From NCBI GenBank assembly GCA_012521895.1, contig JAAYLK010000079.1:1-43050 (forward strand): a DNA stretch of 43,050 bases. The letters are read 5' to 3'. The DNA comes from Clostridiales bacterium. Lineage in GTDB: Bacteria > Bacillota > Clostridia > Christensenellales > Aristaeellaceae. Under the pieces are notes generated by a model that was given only the letters and a program-made list of their open reading frames with translations, made no database searches and had not been told where the DNA came from. Below, piece by piece: positions 9,102-17,540 of this stretch (the first letter of the stretch is position 1; each line of letters starts with the position of its first letter). The position numbers were made by a program, and so were the translations under genes.

Positions 9102-9166
9102 GGGACTTCATGCCACCTTTTTCGCCCACAGGGCGCGGTGGCATGAAGTCCCCCATTTTTTGTGTG
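9102..9166 (+). terminator. Long hairpin terminator before queT
   Basis: A perfect 16-bp stem (9102-9117 with 9137-9152) encloses a second stem CGCCC/GGGCG (9123-9127, 9131-9135) and is followed by T6 at 9156-9161. It could end the nrdA transcript. It might also act as an attenuator for queT, but no alternative pairing or preQ1 aptamer was found. Confidence 0.7.
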
Positions 9167-9212
9167 ATAGTGGTACAATGCTGCGGTAGAACACTGAGAG
9201 AAAGGAACCGCC

Positions 9213-9686
9213 GTGAAAAAACAGTTCACCATCCAATCCCTGGCCGCGGGCGGCATCATCGCGGCGCTGTACGTGGCGCTGACCTTGCTGTTCGCGCCTA
9301 TCAGCTTTTCCCAAATCCAGTTTCGCATCTCCGAAACCCTCACCCTGCTACCGGTGCTGTCCGCCTCCTCGGTGCCGGGACTCTTCATCGGCTGCCTGGT
9401 GGCCAACCTGATCACCGGCCAGCCCTGGCAGGACGTGGTCTTCGGCTCCCTGGCTTCGCTGCTGGCGGCGGTGCTCACCCGCAGGTTCCGCGACAGGCTG
9501 TGGCTGGCCGCCCTGATGCCTGTTGCGGTCAACGCCCTCATCATCGGATTGATGCTGTGGCTCACCTATGGCCTCCACCCTTACATCAGCATTCTGACGG
9601 TGGGCGCGGGCCAGGCGCTGGTGTGCTATTTGCTGGGCATTCCGCTGGTCCGGCTGATGGAGAACCGCAAAATCCAGGTGCCGTGA
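9213..9686 (+). CDS. queT: QueT-family transporter (queuosine precursor uptake)
   Basis: A small integral membrane protein of 157 aa with about five or six hydrophobic segments. QueT proteins (COG4708 family) are thought to import queuosine precursors such as preQ1, probably as the S-component of an ECF-type transporter. Family-like features are the N-terminal segment AALYVALTLLFAPISFSQIQFRISE, the segment SSVPGLFIGCLVANL and a conserved-looking Pro-rich TM end near the C-terminus. The start is GTG at 9213 after GAGAAAGGAA. Members are often under preQ1 riboswitches, but I could not find one in the leader. A TACAAT -10-like element lies at 9174-9179 with no clear -35. Confidence 0.82.
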   Translation: MKKQFTIQSLAAGGIIAALYVALTLLFAPISFSQIQFRISETLTLLPVLSASSVPGLFIGCLVANLITGQPWQDVVFGSLASLLAAVLTRRFRDRLWLAALMPVAVNALIIGLMLWLTYGLHPYISILTVGAGQALVCYLLGIPLVRLMENRKIQVP

Positions 9687-9760
9687 GCAAACTTATTGCA
9701 ACAGGATTCGCTTTCATTCTCTTTATGGTCAATCCGCTGGGATTGAAAAATTCTGTTTTC

Positions 9761-9790
9761 TTGTCATCGCCCGCCCGCTTGTGGTACAAT
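9761..9790 (+). promoter_or_regulatory. Promoter of tRNA-Arg
   Basis: TTGTCA (9761-9766), an 18-base spacer and TACAAT (9785-9790) lie 31 bases before the tRNA. A CCGCAG/CTGCGG hairpin sits in the 5' leader (about 9798-9817). Confidence 0.6.
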
Positions 9791-9821
9791 GCGCCTGCCG
9801 CAGACGAGAGCCTGCGGCCTT

Positions 9822-9898
9822 GTTCCCGTAGCTCAGCAGGATAGAGCGTTCGCCTCCTAAGCGAAAGGCCTTGGGTTCGAATCCCGACGGGAACGCCA
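9822..9898 (+). tRNA. tRNA-Arg, anticodon CCU
   Basis: A complete cloverleaf can be folded. The acceptor stem is GTTCCCG (9822-9828) with CGGGAAC (9888-9894). The D arm is GCTC/GAGC. The anticodon stem TTCGC/GCGAA holds loop CTCCTAA, with anticodon CCT at 9856-9858. The T arm is TTGGG/CCCGA around TTCGAAT. The discriminator G and the CCA tail (9896-9898) are encoded. It reads the AGG codon. Confidence 0.97.
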
Positions 9899-9910
9899 GA
9901 AACTTGAAGC

Positions 9911-9949
9911 AAGGGGCTGTTGCAGATTTGTGTTCTGCCGCAGCCCCTT
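9911..9949. terminator. Candidate terminator or processing hairpin after tRNA-Arg
   Basis: AAGGGGCTG and CAGCCCCTT form a 9-bp stem around a loop holding a second TGCAG/CTGC pairing. There is no good T-tract, so this may be a 3' processing hairpin. It lies between the tRNA and the converging MFS gene. Confidence 0.45.
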
Positions 9950-10025
9950 CTGAATCTATGAATAAATACTTAACCTCGGCTGGCCGGATATCAATGCGCG
10001 TTGAACCAAGCGCTCATTGGCATGT

Positions 10026-11177
10026 TTACCGCTCGCTTGCCTTCGCGGCGCGGCCCTCCAGCACGGAGAGCAGGATGACAAAGCCGGCCAGGACGGCGGC
10101 CAAAAGGAAGGTGAGCGTCAAGTTGCCCGGCAGGGTGCCTATCAGGAAGGGGAAGACGGTGAGCCCGCTCATGGTGGCCAGCATCATCATGCCCATGGCC
10201 GAACCCGAGCGTTCCGGGAACATGCGCGTCGCCAGCACCACCAGCATGGGCCAGGTAGGCCCGCAGCCAAAGCCGAAGAGCACCACCGCCAGCACCCTGA
10301 GCGGTAGGTTGGGCGCGAAGGGCAGCAGCAGCATGCCCGCGGCCGCGATGCCGGCGTAGACGCGCAGGCTGAGCAGCTCCTTGCCATGCAGCCGCGCGCC
10401 AATCAGGCGGCCAACAATCATGGTGCCCCAGAACAGCGAAATCATCAAAGCGCTTTGCGCCTCGCTGCTGCCGTGCTGCAGGAAGAGCAGCTTGGTGTAG
10501 GAGGGCGCGATGGCTTCAAAGCCCAGGTAGAAGAACATCATCAGCGTCAGGTAGACAAAGCGCTTCTCGCGCAGCAGCTCGAACATGGCCAGGGGCGACT
10601 GGCGTTCCGCCTTGTGGCGCAGCGGCGGGTTGTTGGCGGTGAGGCCAATCCAGAGGATGAACAGCAGCGCCAATACGCCGCACACCAGGAACACCAGGTG
10701 GTGGGAACCGCTGGCCTGAAACAGGGCCACCGCCAGCAGCGGGCCGATGATGGCGCCCAGGCCAAAGCCTGAGTGCGCAATGTTGACCCACTTGGAAGCC
10801 GCGGCCGGATTCTCGTCGCTGAGCACGGCGCTGCCCAGGCCCTCGGAGGGGCCAAAGCCAAAACCAAAGAGGAAGAGGCCTAGCACCAGGGGCAGGAAGC
10901 TGTGGGACACAAAGAGGAGGGCAAAGCCTAAAAACATCACGGACATGGTGCCCACAATCACCCGGCGCTTGCCCGCCCAGTCCGCCAGGGTGGAGGACAG
11001 CACCACGCTGGTGAGCGAGCCCAGGGCGTAGATGGAAATCAGCATCCCGGCGTCAGAGGCCAGGCGCCCCAGGGAGAGGGCCATCTTGTCGGCCATGGTA
11101 TGGAAGATGTTGATCATCATTCCCAAAATGGTGATCAAGAGGCTGAATAAGATGTTTTGGTGTGTCTGTCTGCTCAT
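10026..11177 (-). CDS. MFS transporter, 12 TM
   Basis: A major facilitator superfamily permease of 383 aa with about 12 hydrophobic segments. It has an MFS loop motif (ADWAGKRRV) between TM2 and TM3 in the first half, and a matching GRLIGARL segment in the second half. A glycine-rich helix (GLFLFGFGFGPSEGLG, echoed by LFGFGCGPTWPM in the second half) marks the internal pseudo-duplication. The N-terminal part resembles the fucose/hexose-type symporter or drug exporter branch, so the substrate is unknown. The ATG at 11177 starts right before the first membrane helix. Upstream in-frame starts would add an unlikely Arg-rich, non-helical leader, although the ribosome site at 11177 is weak (AGGCAGAG). 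A TATGAT -10 element is at 11298-11303. It is monocistronic. Confidence 0.85.
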   Translation of the reverse strand: MSRQTHQNILFSLLITILGMMINIFHTMADKMALSLGRLASDAGMLISIYALGSLTSVVLSSTLADWAGKRRVIVGTMSVMFLGFALLFVSHSFLPLVLGLFLFGFGFGPSEGLGSAVLSDENPAAASKWVNIAHSGFGLGAIIGPLLAVALFQASGSHHLVFLVCGVLALLFILWIGLTANNPPLRHKAERQSPLAMFELLREKRFVYLTLMMFFYLGFEAIAPSYTKLLFLQHGSSEAQSALMISLFWGTMIVGRLIGARLHGKELLSLRVYAGIAAAGMLLLPFAPNLPLRVLAVVLFGFGCGPTWPMLVVLATRMFPERSGSAMGMMMLATMSGLTVFPFLIGTLPGNLTLTFLLAAVLAGFVILLSVLEGRAAKASER

Positions 11178-11404
11178 GCTCTGCCTGGCCAAGCTCCCGC
11201 GCGCGAAACAGGGCGCTCGCGTGCCACGGTTGCCCGCCATCCTTTCACATATTCTTAGCCTTGGGCCGCGGCAAGCCGCGCCCTGGCGCTGTGGTTCATC
11301 ATACCATAAACGGCCTGGCCTCACAGCGGTTTGCCGCGCAAGAAACCAGCAAAGACAGAAAAAGGCCGGAGAACGGGTTCGCTACGCGCGGAATGGTCAG
11401 GACG

Positions 11405-12250
11405 CTATTTTTGAGTCATCACCTCATCCACAAGATGGATTACCACACCCGTCACATGCTGCCAGGTGATTGAACTCGCGTAAGAATAGGTTGAGGCATA
11501 GGAAGACCACAAATCAGAAAGCGCTTTGCTCATCACACATTCCTGAAGGATGGCCTTAGCATCTATGAGTTGCCTTGCTGTCCCCCTCTTCCCGGCAGTA
11601 GCATTGAGGGCTTGTCCTAAATCCGATAATGTTACAACATCATGGTAAAGCTCATTCAAAATGTAAATGTCATAATAATCCCGCATCCTTGTGTTCAAAA
11701 CACCCCGGCTGAGAATGGTCTCAATCTTTTCCGCCAATACAGTTTCCAAGTTATACGAAAGCACAGGAATTTCACGCTTTTCAAACATCAAACGATATGG
11801 AAACTCAATCGCACCGGGCGTGATGACGTCATCTGTAGAAAGGTCCAACTTCATTGCTGTGATGGTTCCATCAAAAAGCGCATCCATGCTGACGCGATAC
11901 CCCGGATACTTGACATCATCCATGATGCTTGAAACGCTTTTTACAAAAAATTCCACCCCATCCTCTACGGGGATTGAAGCGATTTTTGTAATCAGGCTTG
12001 CGACTGTATCTTCGGACAAGTGAATGCCTTGAACTGTCACATCCACATCCATGGTAGACCGCGCTTCTACACCAACCATGGCTGTAACCAAAGTGCCCCC
12101 TTTGAGGATGAGTTTTTCTTTGTATTCCGAGCGTGAAACCCGCTCCAGGAAACGTTCTGTCATAAATGTGCGCATCAGCAGCTGCGCGTTCGCGGACTTT
12201 GATGCTGCCAGATTCCGAATTTTATCCTTGAGTTGTCGCGATGTCTTCAT
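11405..12250 (-). CDS. abiEii: AbiEii-type nucleotidyltransferase toxin
   Basis: Toxin of a type IV toxin-antitoxin / abortive infection pair. It belongs to the DNA polymerase beta-like nucleotidyltransferase family (AbiEii/AbiGii, DUF1814). Motif 1 is LKGGT near residue 50 followed by RSTMDVDV with the two metal-binding aspartates near 68 and 70. The later Lys/Glu motif is ETVLAEKIETILSRG followed by RMRDYYDIYIL. In studied members the toxin transfers nucleotides to tRNA or other targets and arrests growth during phage infection. Its start overlaps the antitoxin stop (ATG at 12250, or GTG at 12253, both served by GGAGG), so the pair is co-translated. About 281 aa. Base composition is visibly more AT-rich than its neighbours, suggesting transfer. 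Confidence 0.88.
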   Translation of the reverse strand: MKTSRQLKDKIRNLAASKSANAQLLMRTFMTERFLERVSRSEYKEKLILKGGTLVTAMVGVEARSTMDVDVTVQGIHLSEDTVASLITKIASIPVEDGVEFFVKSVSSIMDDVKYPGYRVSMDALFDGTITAMKLDLSTDDVITPGAIEFPYRLMFEKREIPVLSYNLETVLAEKIETILSRGVLNTRMRDYYDIYILNELYHDVVTLSDLGQALNATAGKRGTARQLIDAKAILQECVMSKALSDLWSSYASTYSYASSITWQHVTGVVIHLVDEVMTQK

Positions 12251-12843
12251 CACATCAGCACCTCCATGTATTCCCGCACGATGCCTTCAATGCTGAACAA
12301 GGAAGCATACTTCATCAACTGATTGAGGTTCTTGTCATTTCGTTTAACATACGCTTTGAGTGCGCCCTGGAAGACTTGAAACTCCAGCCTTCCCCGGCTG
12401 CGCACAAGGTCGCAAATGGTTCGGTCGATGTCATATACGGGCACTGCGTGACCAAACTGCGTTAGAGCGGTCGTCTTGCCAATTTCGTGCAGCGATTTTT
12501 GAACTGTATATACCTTGATTCCCTCCGCTGCCAACCTGTAGGGATTGTATCCGGTTTTGACAGTGATGGAAGGGTGAGTGGGTTCCCTGTCAGTCAAATC
12601 ATGGAGGAGCAAAGCGCTTTCATGGGAGAAAATTGCTTGCCTGCTACGAAGATGAAGCACAAACATGCTGTCTACCCAAGCATCAGGGGAGGCATAAACA
12701 CCGTGCGCAACACGCTCCAATTGATTGAGCTTGATGAATTGGTAAAGCGCAGCTTTATCAACCCCATCTTGAAGTGCTTGCGCTGTGTGTAGAATACCTT
12801 TGTTCCGCTCCATCAATCGGAGAAGATGATCCATATTCAGCAA
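12250..12843 (-). CDS. abiEi: AbiEi-type antitoxin and autorepressor
   Basis: Antitoxin partner of AbiEii. Residues about 1-55 form a winged-helix DNA-binding region typical of AbiEi (MERNKGILHTAQALQDGVDKAALYQ, then LERVAHGVYASPDAW). The C-terminal AbiEi domain (SHESALLLHDL, then DIDRTICDLVRSRG) neutralises the toxin. The start is TTG at 12843 with AAAGGAGG 7 bases upstream; the next ATG (12834) is spaced too far. Length is 197 aa. AbiEi proteins repress their own promoter by binding inverted repeats, and such a repeat lies immediately upstream. Confidence 0.88.
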   Translation of the reverse strand: MLNMDHLLRLMERNKGILHTAQALQDGVDKAALYQFIKLNQLERVAHGVYASPDAWVDSMFVLHLRSRQAIFSHESALLLHDLTDREPTHPSITVKTGYNPYRLAAEGIKVYTVQKSLHEIGKTTALTQFGHAVPVYDIDRTICDLVRSRGRLEFQVFQGALKAYVKRNDKNLNQLMKYASLFSIEGIVREYMEVLM

Positions 12844-12854
12844 AACTTCACCTC

Positions 12855-12892
12855 CTTTCGCGCTAATACTATATCTGATATTAGCGCGAAAG
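12855..12892 (-). promoter_or_regulatory. Inverted-repeat operator / leader hairpin of abiE
   Basis: A perfect 14-bp inverted repeat (12855-12868 and 12879-12892, spacer of 10) lies directly before abiEi. Its proximal arm supplies the first bases of the Shine-Dalgarno sequence (GAAAGGAGG). It is a natural candidate for the AbiEi autoregulatory operator. If transcribed, it would also fold into a hairpin that partly hides the ribosome site. A possible -10 (TATACT) lies just upstream at 12893-12898. Confidence 0.72.
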
Positions 12893-12945
12893 TATAGTGT
12901 TCAATAAAACATTCTTTAAATGGATCGTTCCAGAAGGATAAACAT

Positions 12946-12978
12946 TATAAAAAAACCGTGCCGGCGAATCACCGGCAC
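12946..12978 (-). terminator. Intrinsic terminator of the lysine fermentation operon
   Basis: On the minus strand GTGCCGG and CCGGCAC form a 7-bp stem with an 8-base run around the loop, followed by GGTTTTTTTATAAT. It lies about 28 bases beyond the kamE stop codon. Confidence 0.92.
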
Positions 12979-13005
12979 AGCAAAACCCGATTGAACGGTC
13001 AGGGC

Positions 13006-13734
13006 TCAGCCCTTCCCCCTGCGGATCAGCTCCTGCACGGCGAAGGCCGCGACGTCTGAGGCATATTTGCCCGGGCCAAAGCCGGCGTCATAGCCCAATT
13101 CCTTGGCCAGCTCGTGGCTGATGCGGGCGCCGCCGCAAATCAAAACGACCTTGTCGCGCAAGCCCTCAGCCTCCAGCAGCTCCACCAGCTCCACCAGGTT
13201 GTGCAGGTGGACGTCCTTTTGGGTCACCGTCTGGCTGACCAGCAGCACCTCGGCCTTTTTCTCAATGGCTGTGCGGATAAAGGCCTCGTTGGGCACCTGG
13301 CTGCCCAGGTTGTAGGCCCTGATGCCCTTGTAGCGCTCCAGGCCGTAGTGGCCGGCATAGCCCTTCATGTTCATGATGGCGTCAATGCCCACGGTGTGGG
13401 CGTCCGTGCCTGTTGACGCGCCGATGATGACGATTTCGCGGCCCAGCCGCGTTTCAATCAGCTGCTCGATGTCCTCCTGGGACAGGGCGGTGGTCTCCAC
13501 CTCGCTGACGGTGATGGTGTCAGGGTCAATGCCCTGGGGCACCACGCCATAACACACATACAGGCTAAAGCCTTCGCCCATCGCTTCGCAGTGCACCACC
13601 TGGGGGTCCGCCACGCCCATCTGGGCAAGCAGCGCCTTGGCGCAGGCCATGCCCCTGGCGCCGGCGGGCAGGGGCAGGGTGAAGCTGAACTGCATCTTGC
13701 CGTCGTTCATGGTGTCGCCATAGGGTCTAATCAT
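13006..13734 (-). CDS. kamE: D-lysine / beta-lysine 5,6-aminomutase, B12-binding beta subunit
   Basis: Small subunit of the adenosylcobalamin- and PLP-dependent aminomutase that turns beta-lysine into 3,5-diaminohexanoate. It starts with RPYGDTMNDGK, a hallmark of KamE. The Rossmann-like B12-binding domain has the base-on motif DAHTVG (His 113). Lys 124, in MNMKGYAGHYGLERY, matches the lysine that anchors PLP in the open form, at the family's spacing of 11 from the histidine. The ATG at 13734 overlaps the kamD stop by 8 bases; the long upstream reading frame is a shadow of kamD. Length is 242 aa, slightly shorter than usual at the N-terminus. It is the last gene of the operon. Confidence 0.96.
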   Translation of the reverse strand: MIRPYGDTMNDGKMQFSFTLPLPAGARGMACAKALLAQMGVADPQVVHCEAMGEGFSLYVCYGVVPQGIDPDTITVSEVETTALSQEDIEQLIETRLGREIVIIGASTGTDAHTVGIDAIMNMKGYAGHYGLERYKGIRAYNLGSQVPNEAFIRTAIEKKAEVLLVSQTVTQKDVHLHNLVELVELLEAEGLRDKVVLICGGARISHELAKELGYDAGFGPGKYASDVAAFAVQELIRRGKG

Positions 13735-15280
13735 GGTGGGCCTCTTCCAGCCGCAGCAGCGCGGCGTTGATATAGTCCGGGTGTTTTTCCACCACGCCCT
13801 CCCGACCCTTGCCCAGGGCGAAGGGGCGTTTGACATCGGCGAAGATGCCTTGTTCCAGGGCGACGAACAGGCCCATCTGTGCGATCTGTTCCAGCAAATT
13901 ATGCGCGTTTTGCAGCACGTCTTTGGCGCGGGCCTGCACCTTGCCACCCGGGGTGAACTGGATTTCCTCGTGGATGCTGCGCATGGTGGCACGCACCATG
14001 GCGGCGTTGGTGATGGCCAGGTGACGGTCAGACAGGAAGGGCGTGTGGATGGCTTCCGTCATCATGCCCAGCAGGTGAATGCTCTGCCCGGTCATCATGG
14101 CGGCAGCGTTGAACAGGGTGTCCTGCGCCTGGGTCTGGAAGATGTTGCCGGTGGAGTGCTTGGTGGGCGGCATGTACTTCAGCGGCGCTTTGGGAAAGAT
14201 TTCCCGCGCCATCTGCGCCTGGGCGATCTCCAGCAAAAAGCCGTCCTCCACCATCGGGTCAATTTCAAACGCGTGGCCCAGGCCCATCTGCTCTTCGGGC
14301 AGGCCCGCCAAGAAGGCAAAGCGCTCGTTGATGAACTGGCTGGCCAGCACCGTGTGGGCTTGCTCCACGGCGTCTGCGGTGGTCAGGTAATTGTCTTCCC
14401 CGGTGTTGATGATGATGCCGGCCTTGGCGTTGATGCTGCGGGAGAAGTGCTGGTCGATGAAGGTGCGCTCCATGTTGATGTCGCGGAAGATGATGCCGTA
14501 CATGCTGTCATTGAGCATCATATCAAGACCCTCCAGCGCGCCCATCGCGGCGATTTCGGGCATGCACAGGCCCGAGCAATAGTTGACCAGCTTGATGTAG
14601 CGGCCCAGTTCCTTGCCCACCTCATTCAAGGCCTTGCGCATGATGCGGAAGTTTTCCTGAGTGGCCATGGTGCCGCCAAAGCCTTCGGTGGTGGCGCCAA
14701 AGGGCACATAGTCCAGCAGGCTTTGCCCGGTGGAGCGGATGACCGCGATGATGTCCGCCCCCGCGCGCGCGGCGGCCTGGGCCTGCACGGCGTCCTCATA
14801 GATGTTGCCGGTGGCCACGATGACATAGATCTGGGTGTCGTTCTCGCCCAGTTTTTTCAGTAATTCTTCGCGATGCGCGCGGTGGGCGCGGATTTTCTCA
14901 AAATTCGCGTCCAGGATGGGCTTGAGCGCCGCCAGGGTCTGCTCATGGTTCAACAGCGGATGCCCCAGCAGGCTGACTTCTTCCCTGGCGAAGGCCGCGC
15001 AAAAGCCGGGCACATCAAGCCCGGTGGCATAAAGCGCGCTGGCCAGGTAGACGGACGCGCCGCGGTTTAACACACCCGCCTTTTGCAGGCTGTCCACCAT
15101 CAAATTGGGCAGGGGCACCCCGAAGGCGTCCACGCCGTCCACCCCGCACAGCCGCAGCACGGCGCGTTCCACTGTGACCGTGGTGCGCTCCAGGCTGTGC
15201 TCATGCACTTGTTTTGCGATGGTGTCGGCCAAAGCCCGGCATTCCTGAATCAGTTGTTTGTCCAGGTTCAGTTTGTTCAT
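13727..15280 (-). CDS. kamD: D-lysine / beta-lysine 5,6-aminomutase, alpha subunit
   Basis: Large TIM-barrel subunit (517 aa) that carries the PLP and adenosyl-binding side of the enzyme and works with KamE. Recognisable stretches are VDGVDAFGVPLPN near residue 50, VPFGATTEGFGGTMATQENFR near 215, and MPPTKHSTGNIFQ near 385. ATG at 15280 shares a base with the stop of the upstream gene (TGATG), with GGAGG ten bases upstream; a TTG at 15283 is an equally reachable start. Neighbours on both sides overlap, so the subunits are made in a coupled way. Confidence 0.96.
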   Translation of the reverse strand: MNKLNLDKQLIQECRALADTIAKQVHEHSLERTTVTVERAVLRLCGVDGVDAFGVPLPNLMVDSLQKAGVLNRGASVYLASALYATGLDVPGFCAAFAREEVSLLGHPLLNHEQTLAALKPILDANFEKIRAHRAHREELLKKLGENDTQIYVIVATGNIYEDAVQAQAAARAGADIIAVIRSTGQSLLDYVPFGATTEGFGGTMATQENFRIMRKALNEVGKELGRYIKLVNYCSGLCMPEIAAMGALEGLDMMLNDSMYGIIFRDINMERTFIDQHFSRSINAKAGIIINTGEDNYLTTADAVEQAHTVLASQFINERFAFLAGLPEEQMGLGHAFEIDPMVEDGFLLEIAQAQMAREIFPKAPLKYMPPTKHSTGNIFQTQAQDTLFNAAAMMTGQSIHLLGMMTEAIHTPFLSDRHLAITNAAMVRATMRSIHEEIQFTPGGKVQARAKDVLQNAHNLLEQIAQMGLFVALEQGIFADVKRPFALGKGREGVVEKHPDYINAALLRLEEAHHD

Positions 15281-16272
15281 CAAAGGGCGTCCTCCAGTAC
15301 GTTGATGAGGGGCAGGTCGGTTTCCTTGCGCATGGCGGCCTTGAAGGCCTGGCTGTCAAAGCGCCAGCCCGCGGGCGAAAAAGGGTTGAGCACCACGGCC
15401 ACCAGGTTCAAAGCGGACAGCGCCAGCAGCGGGCGGTTCAAGGCCAGCAGCCGCAAAAGGGCTTCGCCGTCCGCGATCAGCTTGGCGGCGTCCCTCACAA
15501 TGAGGCCACAGGCATGTTCCTTGCGGGATAAGACAAAGGCCTGGGCGAAGGCGTTGCCCATGGCGCCGGGCACATAGAGAAAATCCGCGTCTTTTTGCAG
15601 GCTGGCGATCGCTTCCTTCTCATGCCCAATGAGGGTGTCAAAGGGCAGGGAGTGGAAAACCATGTCCTTGTCCAGCGTGCCGGGCCGCTGAATATCCTCC
15701 AGAAAAGCAAATGCCTCCGGGGCTTGCTTGAGGGTGAAACGGCGGATGGCGGCCCCCGCCTCACGCGCCACCTTGGCCATGTCGGGGCTTAAGTACGCGC
15801 CCACAATGTACACCATCGCCTGGCAGGCGCCGGCGTGGGTGAGCCGGCCGAAGGCGCCGTCCACAAAGACCTGCCGCGCGCCAAGCGAATGCAGCCGTGA
15901 AACCACACACTGCAACTCCGCCGCGGTGGACGGCCCGCCCACCAGGGCGTTGCCCGCTTCCTCCGCCCGCACAATCAGCACTTCGCCCAGGCCGGTGTAC
16001 ATGCCTGTGCGCTCCAGCACTGTAAATGCAAGTGGCGAAGCCTCCAGGCACGCCCGCGCGCTGGCCACCAGCATGCCCTGTTCAATGCGGATGCGCGGCT
16101 TGGGCAGGCTGGACACCAGGTCCAGCTCCTCCCCATCCAGGCCAATGGAGGTCAGCCCCAGGGGGCGCTTGTCCGTCGCTTCCATAAAGGCCTTCAGTGC
16201 CGTGGTCTTGCCCGCGTTTTTGACATTGCCCACCAGGGAGATGCTGTCATATGGGGCCAGCAGGCGGCTCAT
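15280..16272 (-). CDS. kamB: P-loop protein of the lysine aminomutase cluster (KamB-like, probable reactivase subunit)
   Basis: A 330-aa cytoplasmic protein with an N-terminal Walker A motif, [10 protein letters not shown] (residues 15-24), after a short beta strand. No other domain is recognised with certainty. Its place between kamA and kamD is where lysine fermenters carry kamB, which is annotated as part of an ATP-dependent chaperone that restores inactivated 5,6-aminomutase, by analogy with diol dehydratase reactivases. The usual partner ATPase, a MutS-like KamC, is not in this operon. The ATG overlaps the kamA stop (ATGA). The name rests on position and the P-loop, so it is less certain than its neighbours. 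Confidence 0.75.
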   Translation of the reverse strand: MSRLLAPYDSISLVGNVKNAGKTTALKAFMEATDKRPLGLTSIGLDGEELDLVSSLPKPRIRIEQGMLVASARACLEASPLAFTVLERTGMYTGLGEVLIVRAEEAGNALVGGPSTAAELQCVVSRLHSLGARQVFVDGAFGRLTHAGACQAMVYIVGAYLSPDMAKVAREAGAAIRRFTLKQAPEAFAFLEDIQRPGTLDKDMVFHSLPFDTLIGHEKEAIASLQKDADFLYVPGAMGNAFAQAFVLSRKEHACGLIVRDAAKLIADGEALLRLLALNRPLLALSALNLVAVVLNPFSPAGWRFDSQAFKAAMRKETDLPLINVLEDAL

Positions 16273-17540
16273 GCCTTGTGTTTTCCGTTGCGCTGCCTGC
16301 GGTGCAGGGTCTTGGGCTCAATGGCCAGTTGATGGCCGCTCAGCAGCCCCGCCACGCCCTCGCGGTGCACGCCTTCCTGGCACTGCTTGCAGTGGCACTC
16401 GTCCACATAGCCTTCGGGCTCGGAATACGTGGTGACCACGCCCTCATAGTTGCGCAGCACCACCTTGGAAGGCGACTGGCTGACGATGTACTGCGGCATC
16501 ACCGGGATCTTGCCGCCGCCGCCGGGGGCGTCCACCACGAAGGTGGGCACGCAAAAGCCCGACACATGGCCGCGCAGGCCCTCGATGATTTCAATGCCCT
16601 TGCTCACGGGCGTTCTGAAGTGCTCTATGCCCATGCTGAGGTCGCACTGGTAGAGGTAGTAGGGCCGCACGCGCATGGCCGCCAGGCCGGTCACCAGGGT
16701 GCGCATGATGTTGACGCAGTCGTTCACCCCGCGCAGCAGCACGCTCTGGTTGCCAAGCGGGATGCCGGCATCGGCCAGGCGCTCAACAGCGGCCTTGCTT
16801 TCGGCTGTGAACTCATTGGGGTGGTTGAAGTGGGTGTTCAGCCACAGGGGGTGGTGTTTCTTTAAAATGCTGACCAACTCCGGCGTAATGCGGGAGGGCA
16901 GCACCACCGGTACGCGGCTGCCGATGCGGATGATTTCGACATGCGGGATGGCGCGCAGCTCGCCCAGAATCCATTCCAGGCGCTGGTCCGACAGCAGCAG
17001 CGGGTCCCCGCCCGACAGCAGCACATCGCGGATTTGCGGGGTGTTGCGGATGTAGTCCAGGCCCGCCTGCACGCGCTCGGTGGGGGAGGCGCTGTCCTTT
17101 TGCCCGGCAAAGCGCCGCCTGGTGCAGTGACGGCAATACATGCCGCACATGTCCGTCACCAGAAAGAGCACGCGGTCCGGGTAGCGGTGGGTCAGCCCGG
17201 GCACGGGCGAATCCTTGTCCTCATCCAGGGGGTCCGCCATGTCGTGGCGGCCGATGGTCAGTTCCGCAACGCCCGGCACCGCCTGCTTCCTAATGGGGTC
17301 ATTGGGGTCCTCCGGGTCAATGAGGCTTAAGTAGTACGGCGTGATGGCGATGCGGAAGCGCCCCAGCACGTCCTCCATCTCCTGTTCTTCCTGGGGGGTG
17401 AGCGGGATAAACTGCTTCAGGCCCTTGGCGTCGGTGACGCGGTGCTTGACCTGCCAGCGCCAGTCGTTCCACTGTTCCTCCGTGATATTCGGAAACAGCC
17501 GCGCCTTGCGCGCGATGTAGTCATCATTGGTTTTCAGCAT
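16269..17540 (-). CDS. kamA: L-lysine 2,3-aminomutase
   Basis: A radical SAM, PLP-dependent enzyme that interconverts L-lysine and L-beta-lysine, the first step of lysine fermentation. The cluster-binding CxxxCxxC is CGMYCRHC (Cys 132, 136, 139), the SAM-binding GGDP follows, and the PLP lysine lies in [13 protein letters not shown] (Lys 344). C-terminal cysteines in DECHCKQC fit the zinc site of the clostridial enzyme. Length is 423 aa, typical. ATG at 17540 shares a base with the kdd stop (TGATG) after GGGGGAG. EpmB-type relatives are shorter and lack this context, so the fermentative role is favoured. Confidence 0.97.
   Translation of the reverse strand: MLKTNDDYIARKARLFPNITEEQWNDWRWQVKHRVTDAKGLKQFIPLTPQEEQEMEDVLGRFRIAITPYYLSLIDPEDPNDPIRKQAVPGVAELTIGRHDMADPLDEDKDSPVPGLTHRYPDRVLFLVTDMCGMYCRHCTRRRFAGQKDSASPTERVQAGLDYIRNTPQIRDVLLSGGDPLLLSDQRLEWILGELRAIPHVEIIRIGSRVPVVLPSRITPELVSILKKHHPLWLNTHFNHPNEFTAESKAAVERLADAGIPLGNQSVLLRGVNDCVNIMRTLVTGLAAMRVRPYYLYQCDLSMGIEHFRTPVSKGIEIIEGLRGHVSGFCVPTFVVDAPGGGGKIPVMPQYIVSQSPSKVVLRNYEGVVTTYSEPEGYVDECHCKQCQEGVHREGVAGLLSGHQLAIEPKTLHRRQRNGKHKA

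Noticed and set aside
9021-9212. preQ1 riboswitch before queT
   Set aside because: No preQ1-I or preQ1-II core sequence or pseudoknot could be found; only a terminator-like hairpin.
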